A stretch of DNA of 64,000 nucleotides from Climacium dendroides (Eukaryota; Streptophyta; Bryopsida; Hypnales; Climaciaceae): the NCBI GenBank assembly GCA_950106755.1, contig OX467083.1, forward strand, positions 41,740,555 through 41,804,554, written 5' to 3'. Within the stretch, counting starts at the first letter, position 1, and every line of letters begins with the position of its first letter. Below the pieces are notes generated by a model. That model had not been told where the DNA came from, ran no database searches, and was given only the letters and a program-made list of their open reading frames with translations. Positions 23,726 to 36,609 of the stretch are shown in pieces. The position numbers and the translations under genes were made by a program.

Positions 23726-26216
23726 ATGGCATGGAACAAGGCTCGCACTGTCGTGCAACTCTATTCCTCGTCGTGCAGAGAACTCGTGAGGTGTCGATTT
23801 GAAGTCATCAGAGGAGTTACGACGAAGGCCGATCTTTTCACGACGCAGCCCACTTCGGATGACATTGTACTGAGCAACAATGGGGAGGCGTTATATGCAA
23901 AATTGACCTCGAAGGAGCTACTCAAGGCGCTGTTGAACCTTCAGTTGGTTGCGTATGAGCCCATGGTGGACTTGAGCATCAAGATTCTCACATCCGACTC
24001 TATGAAATCTCCTTGGTTGAGGGCGGCGGTTTTACCCGTTCTCAACAGAACCTCTTACTCCCATTTCTGTGCTGGAGAGAACGTCGAAGAAGCCTCGATA
24101 ACATTGGCAAGAATGTGGGAGCTAGGCGTACGTGGCATCATGACCTACGGACTTGAAGACGCAACGGACAGCGAATCTTGTGACCAAAATCTTGACAAGT
24201 TTTTGCAAATTGTTCGACAGACCAGTCAGCTGCCGCCGGAATCTGTAAGATCATGCTTCACTTGCTTGTCCGATTTGACCGTAATTTCCAGATTCTTAGT
24301 CTAAGATTTTTCGTTTCGTCTTCTTAAATGCTTGCTTGCTACAGAAAACACGAGTCACGCGTTAACTCGATTTTCTTGCACGAGTTTTCCATCAGGTGAG
24401 CAGTGCTTGCGTGAAGATCTCGGCCATTTGCCCCATCCAAATTCTCGAGCGCGTGAGCAATTTACTGCGGTGGCAGCATATGAACAAGGATTTCCGTCTG
24501 CCATGGAAGCAAGATGTAATCCCTGTCCTAGCAGAATGCAGTCCGATGTATCACGTTCAGTCTCTTCCGCAACCTCTAACCGAAGAGGAAGAGAAGCAAT
24601 TGATGTTGGCCCACAACCGCCTTGCCAAGCTCTGCCAAACTTGTGAATCGGAAGGAATTCCTCTGCTGGTCGATGCTGAGTATTCTCTCGTACAACCAGC
24701 GATTGACTACATCATCAATGTAGCTGCCAGCGAATTCAACAGAGCCCCACAACCTCTGGTTTATGCAACCATGCAAACTTATTTGAGAGACTCCTTCTCC
24801 CGCCTCAGTATGGCAGTGAAAGGCTCACATCACAGGGGACAATCGTATGGTGTGAAAATCGTTCGCGGCGCCTACATTTCTCGAGAGAACGCGCTGGCAG
24901 CTTCTTTGGGGGTTCCTTCTCCAATTCACCCTAACATTGAAGCAACGCATCGGTCCTATGATTCTTGTGCTGCGTTCATGCTGGAACAGACAGCTTCAAA
25001 CGATGGGTCGGTGGTGCTTGCAACTCACAATCTGAACTCAGGTGAGTAGTCGACCTATCAGCATGCCAGGGGGGTCACATTGGCTCACATTCTCCTTCTC
25101 GCACCGGTTTCTTTGAATGCCTGTGAATGTTGAGTAGCACCCTATCACTGCCTCATCTGTAAAGTTAGGTTTTAATGGGTTTTACCTTTCATTGAAAGAG
25201 TTTCAAACTTCTTCTCCGAGGATTACCTCATTATCATACACATTTCTTTTTACTGTATGAGATTCATTTGGAATGGTGATGCACCTAGTTTGTCTATTGA
25301 AAGTGTGCTATTGTCATTACATTATTCAGTCTGAACCAGAATTGTTGGTTGAATTAGTTAGTTTCAATGATGATGGATGATGGATCATGACATTTCGCAT
25401 CTCAGTCTCGAGGATTGTCCAATTACTATAAAAAGTGATGAACTACTAAGAGATTAAGATCGGGGACTCGATTTGCAGGTCGCGCAGCAGCGGCTAAAGT
25501 TCAAGAACTGGGTTTAGCGCGAGGAAATCCTCGGGTTCAGTTTGGACAGCTCAAAGGAATGGCCGATGTGCTGTCTTTGTCCCTCGTTCATGCCGGTTTC
25601 CGAGTGAGCAAGGTACTACCATTCGGAACCGTTGCCGATTTCATCCCATTCATTGTCAGACGTGCGGAGGAGAATCGTGGCCTTCTCGGCAATACTGTCA
25701 TTGATCGTCAGTTCCTCAGGTGCGATGTACTTCCTATGTCCTATCTCTGTAAAAACTACATTGTTGCAATTACCCATTCCGTTGAAATGGACTTTTCTTC
25801 GAAAATGTAGCTGGTTGTCACATGACGGTCCGCAACACAAAATTCACCTTAATCTGTGCTCCACAGTGATTTTAGGAAGCTGGTCAAAGTAATCTAAATT
25901 TTTCAAATTTTATCGAGGTGCTTTTGATCAATTTAGAAACCTCGAAGTACCTTAGCTTACAACAACCCCCTTGGGTATATCATAATGGTTGTGGGTCACA
26001 TTAATTTTTCACTCACTGCAATTGAACACACACACTACATAATAACTGTATTTTAGTATAGCAATTACCGTATTACAATAATAATTCGCCCAAATCGCTG
26101 GGAGGCTCTTCACACTCTAACAAGATATTCATCGCTATTGTCTTTACTGACATTGTGATCCTTTGGGATTCAGGGCAGAGCTGACAAGACGACTACAGAA
26201 AAGCTTCACCTCGTGA
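23726..26216 (+). CDS. PRODH: Proline dehydrogenase, mitochondrial (four exons, 482 aa)
   Basis: Exons 23726-24244, 24396-25041, 25479-25719 and 26174-26216 join in frame through GT-AG introns to give 482 aa, close to the roughly 500 aa of plant enzymes. The enzyme is an FAD flavoprotein of the inner mitochondrial membrane that oxidises proline to pyrroline-5-carboxylate. The first 30 residues are basic and fit a targeting peptide. Conserved blocks are VKISAICPIQILERVSNLLR, LLVDAEYSLVQPAIDYI, VYATMQTYLRDS, GVKIVRGAYISRE, ATHNLNSGRAA, GQLKGMADVLSLSLVHAGF, VLPFGTVADFIPFIVRRAEE and DRQFLRAELTRRLQKSF. They cover the TIM barrel, the FAD and substrate residues and the C-terminal helix with its RRAEENRG motif. 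No damage is seen. The ATG at 23726 is the first in the frame. Confidence 0.95.
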
Positions 26217-27906
26217 TGCAAAAATTCGCATCTAACTTTCGGTAACTTTGCACTCCTCATCGAAGGGGGCTTCTTCAGTTCGCAATAATCGTTGCCTCGG
26301 TTGCCTTGCTTTGAAAACCTCATTCTAAAGTTCCCAGAAACATCGTGGGAGATATGCGGGGAGGGACGGCCATCTGTGTTTGCCATAACAAGGCACTTGT
26401 AATTGTATATATAGAAGCGCCACATTGTGTAATTACTAGCTAGCTAGGCACTCGTCCTCTGGCCTTCTCTCTTGTCGGTAAGGTTTGCGATTGACACCAT
26501 TGCTGGCGATCTTGAGCTAATCTTGCTAGTGTTAATTATATTATGTCGTGTGTTGCTAGCTTCTGAGTGCAATAGATCGATCTCGTAGGTGAAATTTATG
26601 GAAAATTTCAGTGCACGGATCGGGGCATGCATTGATCTGATTAAGAGAATTTCGGTTCTCTTCTGTACGTGTTTCAGGGATCATCTTCAAACTCACCGAT
26701 CGATCTTTCTTTGCTACCTCGCTAGCTGTACCCATTTAATTTCTCTCTCAGCTGCCTGCCTTGTGGTCTGTACAGCTGCCTGCCTTCCATGTGCCATTGG
26801 GGCATATACATTAGCTTGTTGTGCCCAACAGGCATCTAATTAATATGCAAAATTGCATGTACTGCAATAGGAAGTGTGCACCTCGAAGCTAGGATTTCCA
26901 CCCCCCTCTTCCCCTCCCGTCTCCCTAAATCATTTTCTTTTCGTGCCAGTCCATTGCGCCAAATTCATGGAATACTACCAATTTCACGGAATTGACGTTT
27001 TCGGGGCATGCTTTCCATTTCTTAGTTTGAGATATGGATGGAATGGAGTAACTAGGCTTACGAAACAGATCACGCTGGCAATTTGGCCCTACACGATGCC
27101 ATCGTGAATGGGGTCTTGGCGGTAGTAACATCCCACGTAAGCATATGTAGCGTGTGTTACTCTTAATGAACAAAACATGTTACAAAACATGTCTGCGCTA
27201 CTGCCACTCAGTCTCCGGAGCGATTCCAAGAATCCCTTCGAGAGAAATGAATAGTCCAATACCTTCACAAATTCAGCTTCACGCTCCAAAATGCAGTGTT
27301 CTGGAATGTCGATCTTGCAGCTGCCATCATGAGTGATTCTCTGTCCATTAATGTCGGTATTGCTGTTACCGTCACGTGCACTTGCTTCGCTCGTCCACTA
27401 GAGCAACGAGAGTAATCAATGGATATTATCTGGACTCTTCAACAAAAAAATATTGTATGAGTTTGCTTCAAATCGCGGTTTAAACTTCGAGGTCTTTTTG
27501 GATCCTCGTATTGAGTGCATGTATAGTTGCTTCCTCTTCAAAACTGCACTCCCAAGTTCTGACGCAATGTCACTGACGCAATGTCACTGTAGAATCTCTC
27601 CTTCCTTTCAACAGACGAGAAGAACCAGCAATGCAAGCAATCCAATACAGAATTCGGTACCTCCCAACCAATGATCCCAGAACTAGTTTCTGGAATTTAG
27701 TGCAATATTCTACAAACAGGCAACAACATGGAATACCTTGAGAGCAAGCAGTATTAAAAAAAATAGAAAAGAACGGAATTTGGAAGTAGTAAAGGATTAT
27801 TCGGAGTACTATAACACAAAAATGACTAAATAGATGTTAATTCCAATACCCAGAGAGTTGCAAATTGACCATCAAATTATATAGTCTTGGCTAAAATCAA
27901 AATATA
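26217..27906. other. Downstream region of proline dehydrogenase, no gene
   Basis: It contains the probable 3' UTR, then mixed sequence with no long coding frame, domain or terminal repeat. The PUF 3' flank with diverged homology to the left arm begins at 27907. Confidence 0.5.
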
Positions 27907-27954
27907 TCAAGGATTTCCAGCAATGTGGAATTCGATACTGAAAATTTTGAGAGG

Positions 27955-30711
27955 AATGAAGCGAATTTTAGCCAGTTCTGTGAACGCTGCTCCAAACATG
28001 GAGTGGGAACGGCACGTCTCGATCGAGGACATCACAATCCAGACCGGAGTGGGGATGGACAAGTCCCAGGCTCCTCCCACAAAAATGTGTAAGCACAACA
28101 ACGCCTAACAAATTTGTCGGCACAAGCACGGCAAACACAATCGCTGACAAAAAGTTCCTCATCAAGAACATGATGACGATCCGGGGATAAATTTCAGACA
28201 ACTATATTTATTGATAAGTCCAAGCTCAACTTCCCATGCTTGGTGGAATCTAGGAAGAGAGTTCATACACCATAACTAAAATTCCACGGCTACTCAACTC
28301 AATCAAAAAAAAATCATCAAGCAAAGTTCCAAGAGGACACAAAATATCGAAATACAAGCACCTTGGGAACAAACTCAGTCACAAGAACAAAACACCACAC
28401 AAAAGCATGTCACCAAGCCACAAAAAAAACGAGCACACACTAATGGTATACATGCACAAAGAACAACACAGAAAATCCACACAACCCAATCACAACCAAG
28501 ACCCCACGGAATCCAATACAACGCCCAGTTTCCCCACGAGGGACCACAAAAAAAATGAATCTTTTCATTCAGGGAAACCAAAACAAAACATCAAGTGCGC
28601 AAATAAATAAAAGGTACTCGCAAGTTCACTACATTGAACGAGGATAAATGAATTAAGACATTGCCAGCTGGCCCTTGCAGTTAAAGGGCGCCCTATTTAC
28701 AGTACGAGGGCCCTGGCGCAATAGCTGCACAAGAACCAACCTTCGGTAGCAGCACTAGCAAGAAAGGACAAGAGTCCTACAACAAACCCAAGCCCCGATC
28801 CTTCAAAAACAACGTCTTGACACAAGACCTACACATGTCAGTCTGTACACTTCAGAACGAAGGGCTCTTTGTACACGCCCGTTACAGCTAACTCCTGCCT
28901 CGACCCTTGCCTTCTTTTCACACACTAACGTTGCTCCCTACCCATTCACACTAGTCCAGGGCACAACTGAACCACCTGAAATCACACTACCAGGGAGAGA
29001 AAAAGGGTGGATCCAACACATAATCAAGCCGCCATTACTCACGGACTTCCCAACTCCAAATATAGGAAGAGACCTAGTACTTATAGATACACAGACTAAT
29101 GACAGCCATCCAAACAAGATACACGCCAGCACCATATGCTAGGATGCTCACCCAGACCCTCTCCCGACCTTCAAACGCCAACGGACTACAATCCTACACT
29201 AGTACACTATTTACTGCTCACGAAGGCCGTCGGACCGCCGAAAAGATGCCTTCCCATGGCACGCTTCAACACACTCAGCTCAATGCGCAACAATCTCCGC
29301 CATCACACCAGCGACACACGAAGCCAACACGCAAGGACATCCACGTCGCATACCCTTCCGCCACTCGAAAAGCCAGCACCGAACAAAGACTCCACCGGGA
29401 TTCAAGTGGAAGCCAAATTATGCGCCATGTAGGCAGCACTTCGTCTCTCTGCACGCAAAACAAAATACACTAAGCCCAGCGTCGCAACAGGCACGCCTCA
29501 ACAAACACGCAGCGCACACGAAAAAACCTTCCACTGGCCACGCACAAAAAAAACAGATTTCGACGAAAAAACACCAACTACCGCTTCCCTACCAAATCCT
29601 GGCTCTACGCAATCAACCATTCAACCATCAAAACAGAACACTCACCGCCAGCAGCGACCAGCTTCTCCACACGTGTAACGATATGCTTCCCATACGTGTA
29701 CTTCTTCAGTGCATGCAGGTGCACACGAATACGACCGAGCAATAGTTCACGCTGCGACTCGTCACATGTCTCCAGCACCTTCTGGACAACATAGTTTGCA
29801 AATTGGTCTTTCATCATCGCCTGCAAAAAAAGAAAAAAAGAGAAAAAGACACCTCCTGGTAAGCATCTGGCCAACAAGGCATTTCCATCAGTCGGGACAC
29901 GCAGCAACTGCGAAAGCACGAGCCAGCACAGAAATGTCAATCCAGGAAACGGATGGGGGTCCTCCACGCAAGAAAACAACCGCTCCAACAAATCACACTC
30001 GACATTCCATGCATCGTTCCAGCACCAACCAAAGCTGCACCAGGCCAAAAGACTACGCCCGTTGCTTTCAGGCTTGCACACACAAAGCAAGCAATGTACA
30101 AGATCTTGCAACAATTCACTCTCAAGCACACTCCCCTCGTACCTGCAGCGGCTCATTCTCGTCCGTCAGGCCCAGCATTTCGTCAATCAAAATCTGACGC
30201 TCCACCGGACCACCATACTCCAAGCACTTCTCCACCACGTTCGACGCGAACTTGTGTTGACTCATTTGGACAATTTGACCGGCCAGCTTCGTTATGATCT
30301 CAGTTCTCTCATTATCGCGCCCGTGCTCCAACACATGCTGAAACAAAAGTCATCGAGACCGCCCACATCCATACGCACGTAAGCAAAGCAGGACACACAC
30401 ACACACCCTCTCAAACACACTTGGAACTTGGAACAGTCACGATCCCAAACTACAACGGAGTCACAACTCACGCTCAAACTCACGAGACACCATAACAGCG
30501 ACACCACACGGACCTGGACCACGTAGTTGCCATACTGATCTTGAGCAAGAGCACAGGTGGAACGTAAAATCTCCTCCATGATCCCCTTCTGCTTCTGCTC
30601 GTCGGTGCAGTGCTCCAGAACCCTCTGAACCAACGGAAAACACATTCCAATATCAACGATCCGCACCACAGCAACACTCCAAACGGGGACACCAGAAATA
30701 CAAACACCGAC
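27955..30711 (-). repeat. Inverted repeat, right arm (3' part of the complete PUF gene)
   Basis: This arm pairs base by base with 1-2757 in opposite orientation, with 25.2 kb between the arms. It contains PUF exons 8-11, their introns and about 1.4 kb after the stop codon. The homology ends on the left side near 27955 in an abrupt drop, followed by weak homology to 27907. On the right side it runs at least to 30711, where the partner reaches the window edge. Confidence 0.93.
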
Positions 30712-33700
30712 GGAAAGGATGGGGACTTCCCAGGAATAAAGATTTACCTGGATCACACGGCATCCATACGGATGCGTGGAAAGCGTCACCACTTGACTGT
30801 AAAACGCAGAGATTATAAAATGGATCTTGTCCGGCGGCACGCACTCAATGCACTTCTGGATCACGTGGTTTCCGTTCTGGTCGCGCACACATCGCATCAC
30901 GTGACCATCCAACTCCGACACCAACTGAGTCTGCTGGTCCACATCCACCACCTCCAGCGCCTGAACACAGCACCCAAAACAAAAATCAATCACGCTCGTC
31001 CGAGACCCAAAAAAAACACAACTCCTCCGTTCGAGGAACCACCCCACGCTCCGTACCAACCGAAAAAACCACCGCACAATCCTCCACAACCAAGCTTCAA
31101 ACCACCAGACCCTCCACGCACCCACCGTCCAACAGACCCTTCACAGCGCACCCAGGTGCCTTACCTTCTGAATCACCCTGCAGCCGTACATCTGCAAACT
31201 CAACACCAGAACATGACCCACCAACTGACTTGCCAGCTCTCTTCGCTGCTGCTGAGTCCCATGCTCGAAGAACTGCCACAAAAAAAAGAAACAAAAAAAA
31301 CAGTCAAGCTTCCACCCTTCCACACCAACGGAACAACACGGGCACGCAGATGCACGGACCGACTATATAATACGCACCAACACCAACCACGCTGCACCCC
31401 AGCGGATCCATCCGACAGCAGAATCCATCCAACCACACACAAAGCTACCGACTCCCAAACGCAGACACAGATCACTCCTACCTTTTGGATGACATAATTG
31501 CCGAAAACATCCGTCATCAGCGTCAGAGCTCGCGGAAGAACTTCCTGGAAAACCATGTTCTTGTCCTCGGGAGTCGCGGTTTCCAGTTTCTGCTGGATGA
31601 AACGACTCCCATGCTGATCGGCACTGCACACCAACAGAGACAACTACGTCATCCTTCACGCTTGAAAACATCCAACGCGCGACCAACTCGACACTAATCC
31701 AGCAATAATACACGACACTTCTCGACTCTCGAGACCCACGGCAAGCTGGAAACACCCAAAAACAGACACCTCACACCACATACAACGTGAAACGGACATA
31801 CCTGAACTCCACCACGTGCCCGGCGATGTCCGACAGCTCGAATCTCCTCGTCTTACTGTTCTTGAATTCCTCCAACAAAGAAGACCCACGCACCTCCTCC
31901 GACGTCTCGCTCGACTTCTGCGCTTGCCACCCTGCGTACGCGCCGCCACTGCCGGATCCCACGTTCCCGGAACTCGTCCTGGACGCGGAAGACAGACGAA
32001 TGTTGCGCTCGTCACGCCTCATCGAGAAACCGCCAGGGCCCACCGGAGAACCGGGCAACACAGGGCTCGTCAGCGGCGAGTTGTTGAACGCCACCATACC
32101 CACTCCGGGAGGACTGCCATAGTACGCAGGACTCACCGAACCGCTCTTCTGGCTCGCGATCGGGATACCCATGGAACCCGCCCTCGCGAACTGAGACTTC
32201 TGCTCGGCGCTGTAACCCAGCATCGCGCTCAGCTGGTTCTTCTGAAGCTCCACCATATCCACATGACCTCCAGACATGTAATTCCGCAACAAAGACGGGT
32301 CCACGGAAGCTGCACGGGCCTCCTCCGCCGCTCGCGCGTACTGCAAATAAAGCGGATCGTGCATCTGGCCCGACGCTTGACCGCCGTACTTGTAAAGATT
32401 CTGCATCTCCACGGCAGCTTGCGCAGGAGAACCGGGCACGCCGCCTCGAACACCCATGCTCGCCAGAGCAGCCGCAGTCGCAGGATCAAACACCGGCGGC
32501 GGGTAACCGCCCATCATAGGGGCAAGCAGCGCAGGGTTCACGGGGTAACCACCCAAACCGTACTGCGGACCATACACAGCTGCAGAGTTCATGTTCGCAT
32601 AATAAGGGTTCTGCTGGGCCATGTACATTGCAGCAGCTGCCGCTGCATACATGTTCGCAGGGGTCGTGCTGCCCTGCAGATTCCCAGGAAGACCGCTTCC
32701 TTGACCTGCCGGGGGGGCCATGCCCGGCACGCCAAACTTAGGCTGACCGCGGTATCCAGAGTCCACACCCGAATACAACTGCTGTTGCTGCTGCTGCTGC
32801 TGCTGCAAAGTCTGAGAATAGGCCAAGGCCTGAGACCGTGCACACAGCAAGTCCTCGTTACCCACTGCGTCCAACTCACGCTCAAACGACAAAAAAGGAC
32901 CGGACACGTCCGAACTCGACGAAAGGGGAAAACACGGAAAACCATCAGAGAGCAGCGATACACACCTGGGCTGCCTGGGCCTGAGCTTGAGCCTGAGCAG
33001 CTAGTTGGGCCCGCTGCTGCTGCTGCTGCTGCTGCTGGCGTTGCTGCTGCTGCTGTTGCTGAAGACGCACTTGCTGTTGCTCCTGTTGTTGTTGCAGTTG
33101 CTGTTGTTGCTGCAGCTGCTGCTGAAGCAAATCCCTGTCCTCCGTCGCACTAGAGGATCCCTGCATGTCCGCCATACTCAGACCTTGCATGGCTGCTGCG
33201 ACGAGGTCCGCATTACTTGCACTGCCTGGCCTCTTCATCTGAAGCGCATGAGCGAAATCGGCTGCACTTGCACTGGCCGCACGACCCAGGCCCACGCTTC
33301 TGCTGTCAGAGCCCTGGAAAGACAGGGTTCCTCCGGAAAGACCTGAAGTGGCGATCGCAACACCTCAGCTGAGAATGGCAGTTCCAACATCCAAACCACA
33401 CACCCGAGTGCACATAACTTGACAGACTCGATGCAAGGAAAAGAGCATGTCACGTTCACAAGTTCATCCACTAACCAACATACAAATAACGAAATGAAGA
33501 AAAGAGAGGCGGAAAAGACTGTACCCGACACCCCGCTCATTTTCGCCAAACTCGGACTCGCGGAGCGAGCATTACTCAGAAGTGAAATCTCGGGTGTCGG
33601 AATTCTCGGCACCGGAGCAGCAGGCCCAGAAGACTGGTGCAGAGTCGACACTCCAGGGATAGGGGTCGTAGACCGAGATCCCATGCCGCCTACCACGGCA

Positions 33701-34784
33701 TTCGACTCTCCAGACGCCAACTCCCGCAGATGGGCCAACTGCAGGTCCAAGACCGCACTTGCAGCTTCGCTCTCGTCGTTGGCGGTTCGGCTTGACGACC
33801 TCGACAAGTGATACACAGGCGACGGGGTCCGGGGAAAATCCTCCTGTCAGAGATCCAAATGGACAACCACTCAGACACCACTCCACGCTGCTTGGAAAAG
33901 ACTCCATGCACGACTGGGAACGATCAAAACCTCCGGTGCATTCGCCAAAACTGGGCCCCCAGTTACTACAGAAACAGAAACTAACGTGCTAGGTCACGAT
34001 CTCCATGCAAAAAAGGGTCAACAAAAGCCGAAACGCATAGTCCACCATCCGCATATCAGACAATGAAACGTACCTGAATCAGATCCACCAGGCTCTTGGG
34101 ACGAGGCCCCAGGCCCGACGATAGACCCATGAAACTGTCTCCTCGGTCGGCCCAGTCACTGGACACCGTCCGGACAAGGCCACCCATGGGCGAGTTCTCC
34201 TCCTCCGGGGCCTCAGGCTCCTCCCTGTGGGTAGGCAGCACCGGCTGGCTCGAAAACAAAGACCTGCTGCTGCTGTCATCCATCGATCGCAGCTTCTTCT
34301 TGTCCCCGTATCCGCCCGCTCCCATACCCGATTGCAACCTCTGCGCCAGACGGTAGTTGTTCCAAGAAATCAAGGGCGGGGGGAGACGCGGATTCAAGTT
34401 GATGTTGTTGTAATAATAAACCAGATACTTGGGATCCGCGCGCTGCGCTTCCTCCGCATCCAAAACGTCCTCCTCGCCCGACGGCGAGGTCGCGCTGCGT
34501 CCGCTTCGCGGGCTCGTGGGCATGTCGAACAGACCACCCATCGCGGCCAGGGAACCCTCCACGCTCGGAGGAGCGCTGCCGCTTCGCTGCGGGACGTGGC
34601 CAGAATTCAGAATGTTGTCGAAACGGGTTCGACCTTTCAGAAGACGACCCAGCTCCGTCACTCCGTCCAAGGCCTGGGAGGCGCCGTTCTCGGACCGCAG
34701 GCCCTCGCCCAGACCTCCCATGCTCCCTCTCATCCCTCCCGACATCATCCGAACAGGACTCTCTGTCGCCATTCCAACATTCAC
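29402..34784 (-). CDS. PUM: Pumilio/PUF RNA-binding protein, APUM1-6 type (11 exons, about 1141 aa)
   Basis: Exons on the - strand are 34074-34784, 33525-33843, 32966-33342, 31802-32829, 31482-31623, 31165-31272, 30748-30960, 30514-30624, 30143-30337, 29646-29820 and 29402-29448. All junctions are GT-AG and in frame. The N-terminal 800 residues are low-complexity, with a plant NABP-type motif [16 protein letters not shown] and two polyglutamine tracts. The C-terminal Pumilio domain starts [20 protein letters not shown] and has eight repeats with signatures SRFIQ, NYVIQ, CRVIQ, NHVIQ, CRVIQ, NYVVQ, SNVVE and NYVVQ. That set predicts UGUANAUA recognition. The protein would repress or destabilise target mRNAs in the cytoplasm. 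The start may be Met at 34784 or 34772. The 3' half is duplicated at the left edge of the window. Confidence 0.93.
32766..32811 (-). repeat. CAG/CTG trinucleotide tract encoding polyglutamine
   Basis: Near the start of PUF exon 4, a run of CTG on the + strand encodes nine consecutive Gln after LAYSQTL. It is in frame within the coding sequence. Confidence 0.85.
33005..33135 (-). repeat. Interrupted CAG/CTG tract encoding Gln-rich segment
   Basis: In PUF exon 3 about 40 residues are mostly Gln, broken by Leu, Arg, Glu and Val, and are followed by alternating Gln-Ala. Such tracts are prone to length change and are common in the unstructured N-termini of plant Pumilio proteins. Confidence 0.85.
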
Positions 34785-36400
34785 ATCTCAGCGACGACGC
34801 GGGGTTCAACCATTCTCAGGCCACCTCGGCTCGCTCGCTCGCTCGCTTGCTTCGAAGCACAGGGGCGCCCGGGGACCCCAATTTCTATGGAGGGCAGACG
34901 TCTAGTTAGACAAAATCTCTGCTGCCCTGAAATTCCCGCATGCCGACATGGCTGGCGACCTCGAAAAAAGAACCTCGAACCTCTGCAAACAACACAGGCT
35001 GTTAGGGTCGACCATAGAAAAATCAACATTCCGCCCTTGACGATGGAAATGCAAAAAACAACGGAAGAAGAGGACCCAAACTTACACCCACACTGGCCAA
35101 AGACGGCAGAAACGGTCTACGGTTGCGCGAGTATAGATCTCCCTACAACTTGCTCAACCCGTGGCGGCGTCAAAGCACGGCCATTGCTAGTCTACCAAGG
35201 CATTATGCCGAAACCGTGAAAATCCCAATCGGTCACCTGACCTTCGCTGAGCTGCCAGGAGACTAAGGGAATTGCCCAATTCGTCTCAATGAATACCACC
35301 ACTGACGATGCATGCCGAGAAATATTCCACTACACGGGAGAAACGGCGCGCAAACTTCGTGTTTGAGGGATTGGCAAGAGTCGAGTGAAAAAAAAAAAAC
35401 CGGAATTGAGAAGTCTGATCCAAGTGTGCATTAAGTCCACGGCATTATGCAGGTCTACGACTAGATCTCAGTTCCACTAACGACATCCACAAAGACCAGC
35501 ATTTGCAGCACCTTCGCGCAGGCAGGGCACGACAATCCAATTGGTTCACCCAGCCCAACGGACTGCGAAGGCGAACAACGTGTCCCGAAAGCGGAATATT
35601 CAGCGAACATTCAAACATTGCCAGGTGCACGAATCCCACAACGCCCACACCAGAAATCCAATCTCACTCACTCCACTCGCGGAAAGCCTTGGGCCATTAG
35701 GATCGAATTAGGAATGCGGAAAGGAAATCAATCGTCCCGCACCACCACGAAGCTCAAACCCAAGAACCGCGCGAAGGACGCGGTGAATTAGGGCACAGGT
35801 CAAAAGATCGAAATTCAGTCCACTACGGAAGCGCAACCCGCACACCGACCTGACAAGCCACGTCCTTCGGAAGCTCCTTTCTCGCAGCCACGTCCCTCAC
35901 AGACTACCAGCAACCAGACATCGTCGCCCAAAGGATCACAGCCGAGCTGCACTCCCGGCCGGGGAAGCGACCATAAAAATCGAAGAAAAGATGAAAGAGA
36001 GGCGACAAGAGAGGGGCAAAACCTGAGCAGCAGCGAGGGACGAGGGCTGAGGCTGCGTGCACTGTGGCATCGACAGCAGCCGCAGCAACAGCAACAGCGT
36101 GGCGTGCAGCTTGTCCTTGGCTATGGCGCTTTCGCTGCGCTTCCTCTGCATTGGAAAGACGCACTCCCCCTCAAGCGTCCGTCGTCTCCCCCTCCATTAC
36201 GGTACGCCTCTCTGCGTCGTTCGATGCCTGCATCGCACGGCCGTCGCGGCTCCTCAGTGGGGATCCCGTATTAGGGAAACGGAACCGGGGAGCGGGACCC
36301 CTCCCGCCGTCCGATCGCCTCCTGCCTTGCGGCTGCACCGTCGGATGGCCCCATCGGCGCCCCTTTCCCTTTTGGCGTTAAGTTACTCCCGCTGCTCCCT
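34785..36400 (-). promoter_or_regulatory. 5' leader and promoter region of the PUF gene
   Basis: This stretch is GC-rich compared with the DNA to its right and holds no gene of its own. A GCTC-rich run lies at 34829-34850, close to the start codon. Several short upstream frames occur on the - strand, including one at 35936-36151, so upstream ORFs or a 5' UTR intron are possible. GC content falls at about 36600, where the repeat mosaic starts. Confidence 0.45.
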
Positions 36401-36609
36401 TAGTAACTTGAGTCACTAATCCCATCGCTAATCGTGCTCAGCTGGGCAACAGAATCAGGTGGTCGCTGTCTGTGTTTGTTCCTCCTGGGCGGCATGTGTC
36501 CCGCATTCCCGCGCAACTGAGGAGAGCAGCTGGATCGCGAATGGCAGCTTCGGCAGTCGCGCTGCGAACTAGAGCTGCGCAACCGGCTTGGCTTACACCC
36601 CCTTCAATT

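Noticed and set aside
24332..24646. A second open frame overlapping PRODH exon 2
   Set aside because: It is out of frame with the conserved protein and lacks any family similarity.
30610..31497. A 295-codon open frame on the + strand
   Set aside because: It is antisense to PUF exons 5-8, and its low-complexity Pro, His and Thr content is a shadow of the real gene.
31816..33153. A 445-codon open frame on the + strand
   Set aside because: It is antisense to PUF exons 2-4. Its Leu, Arg and His-rich composition mirrors the CAG-rich coding strand, and its frame crosses PUF introns without splice logic.
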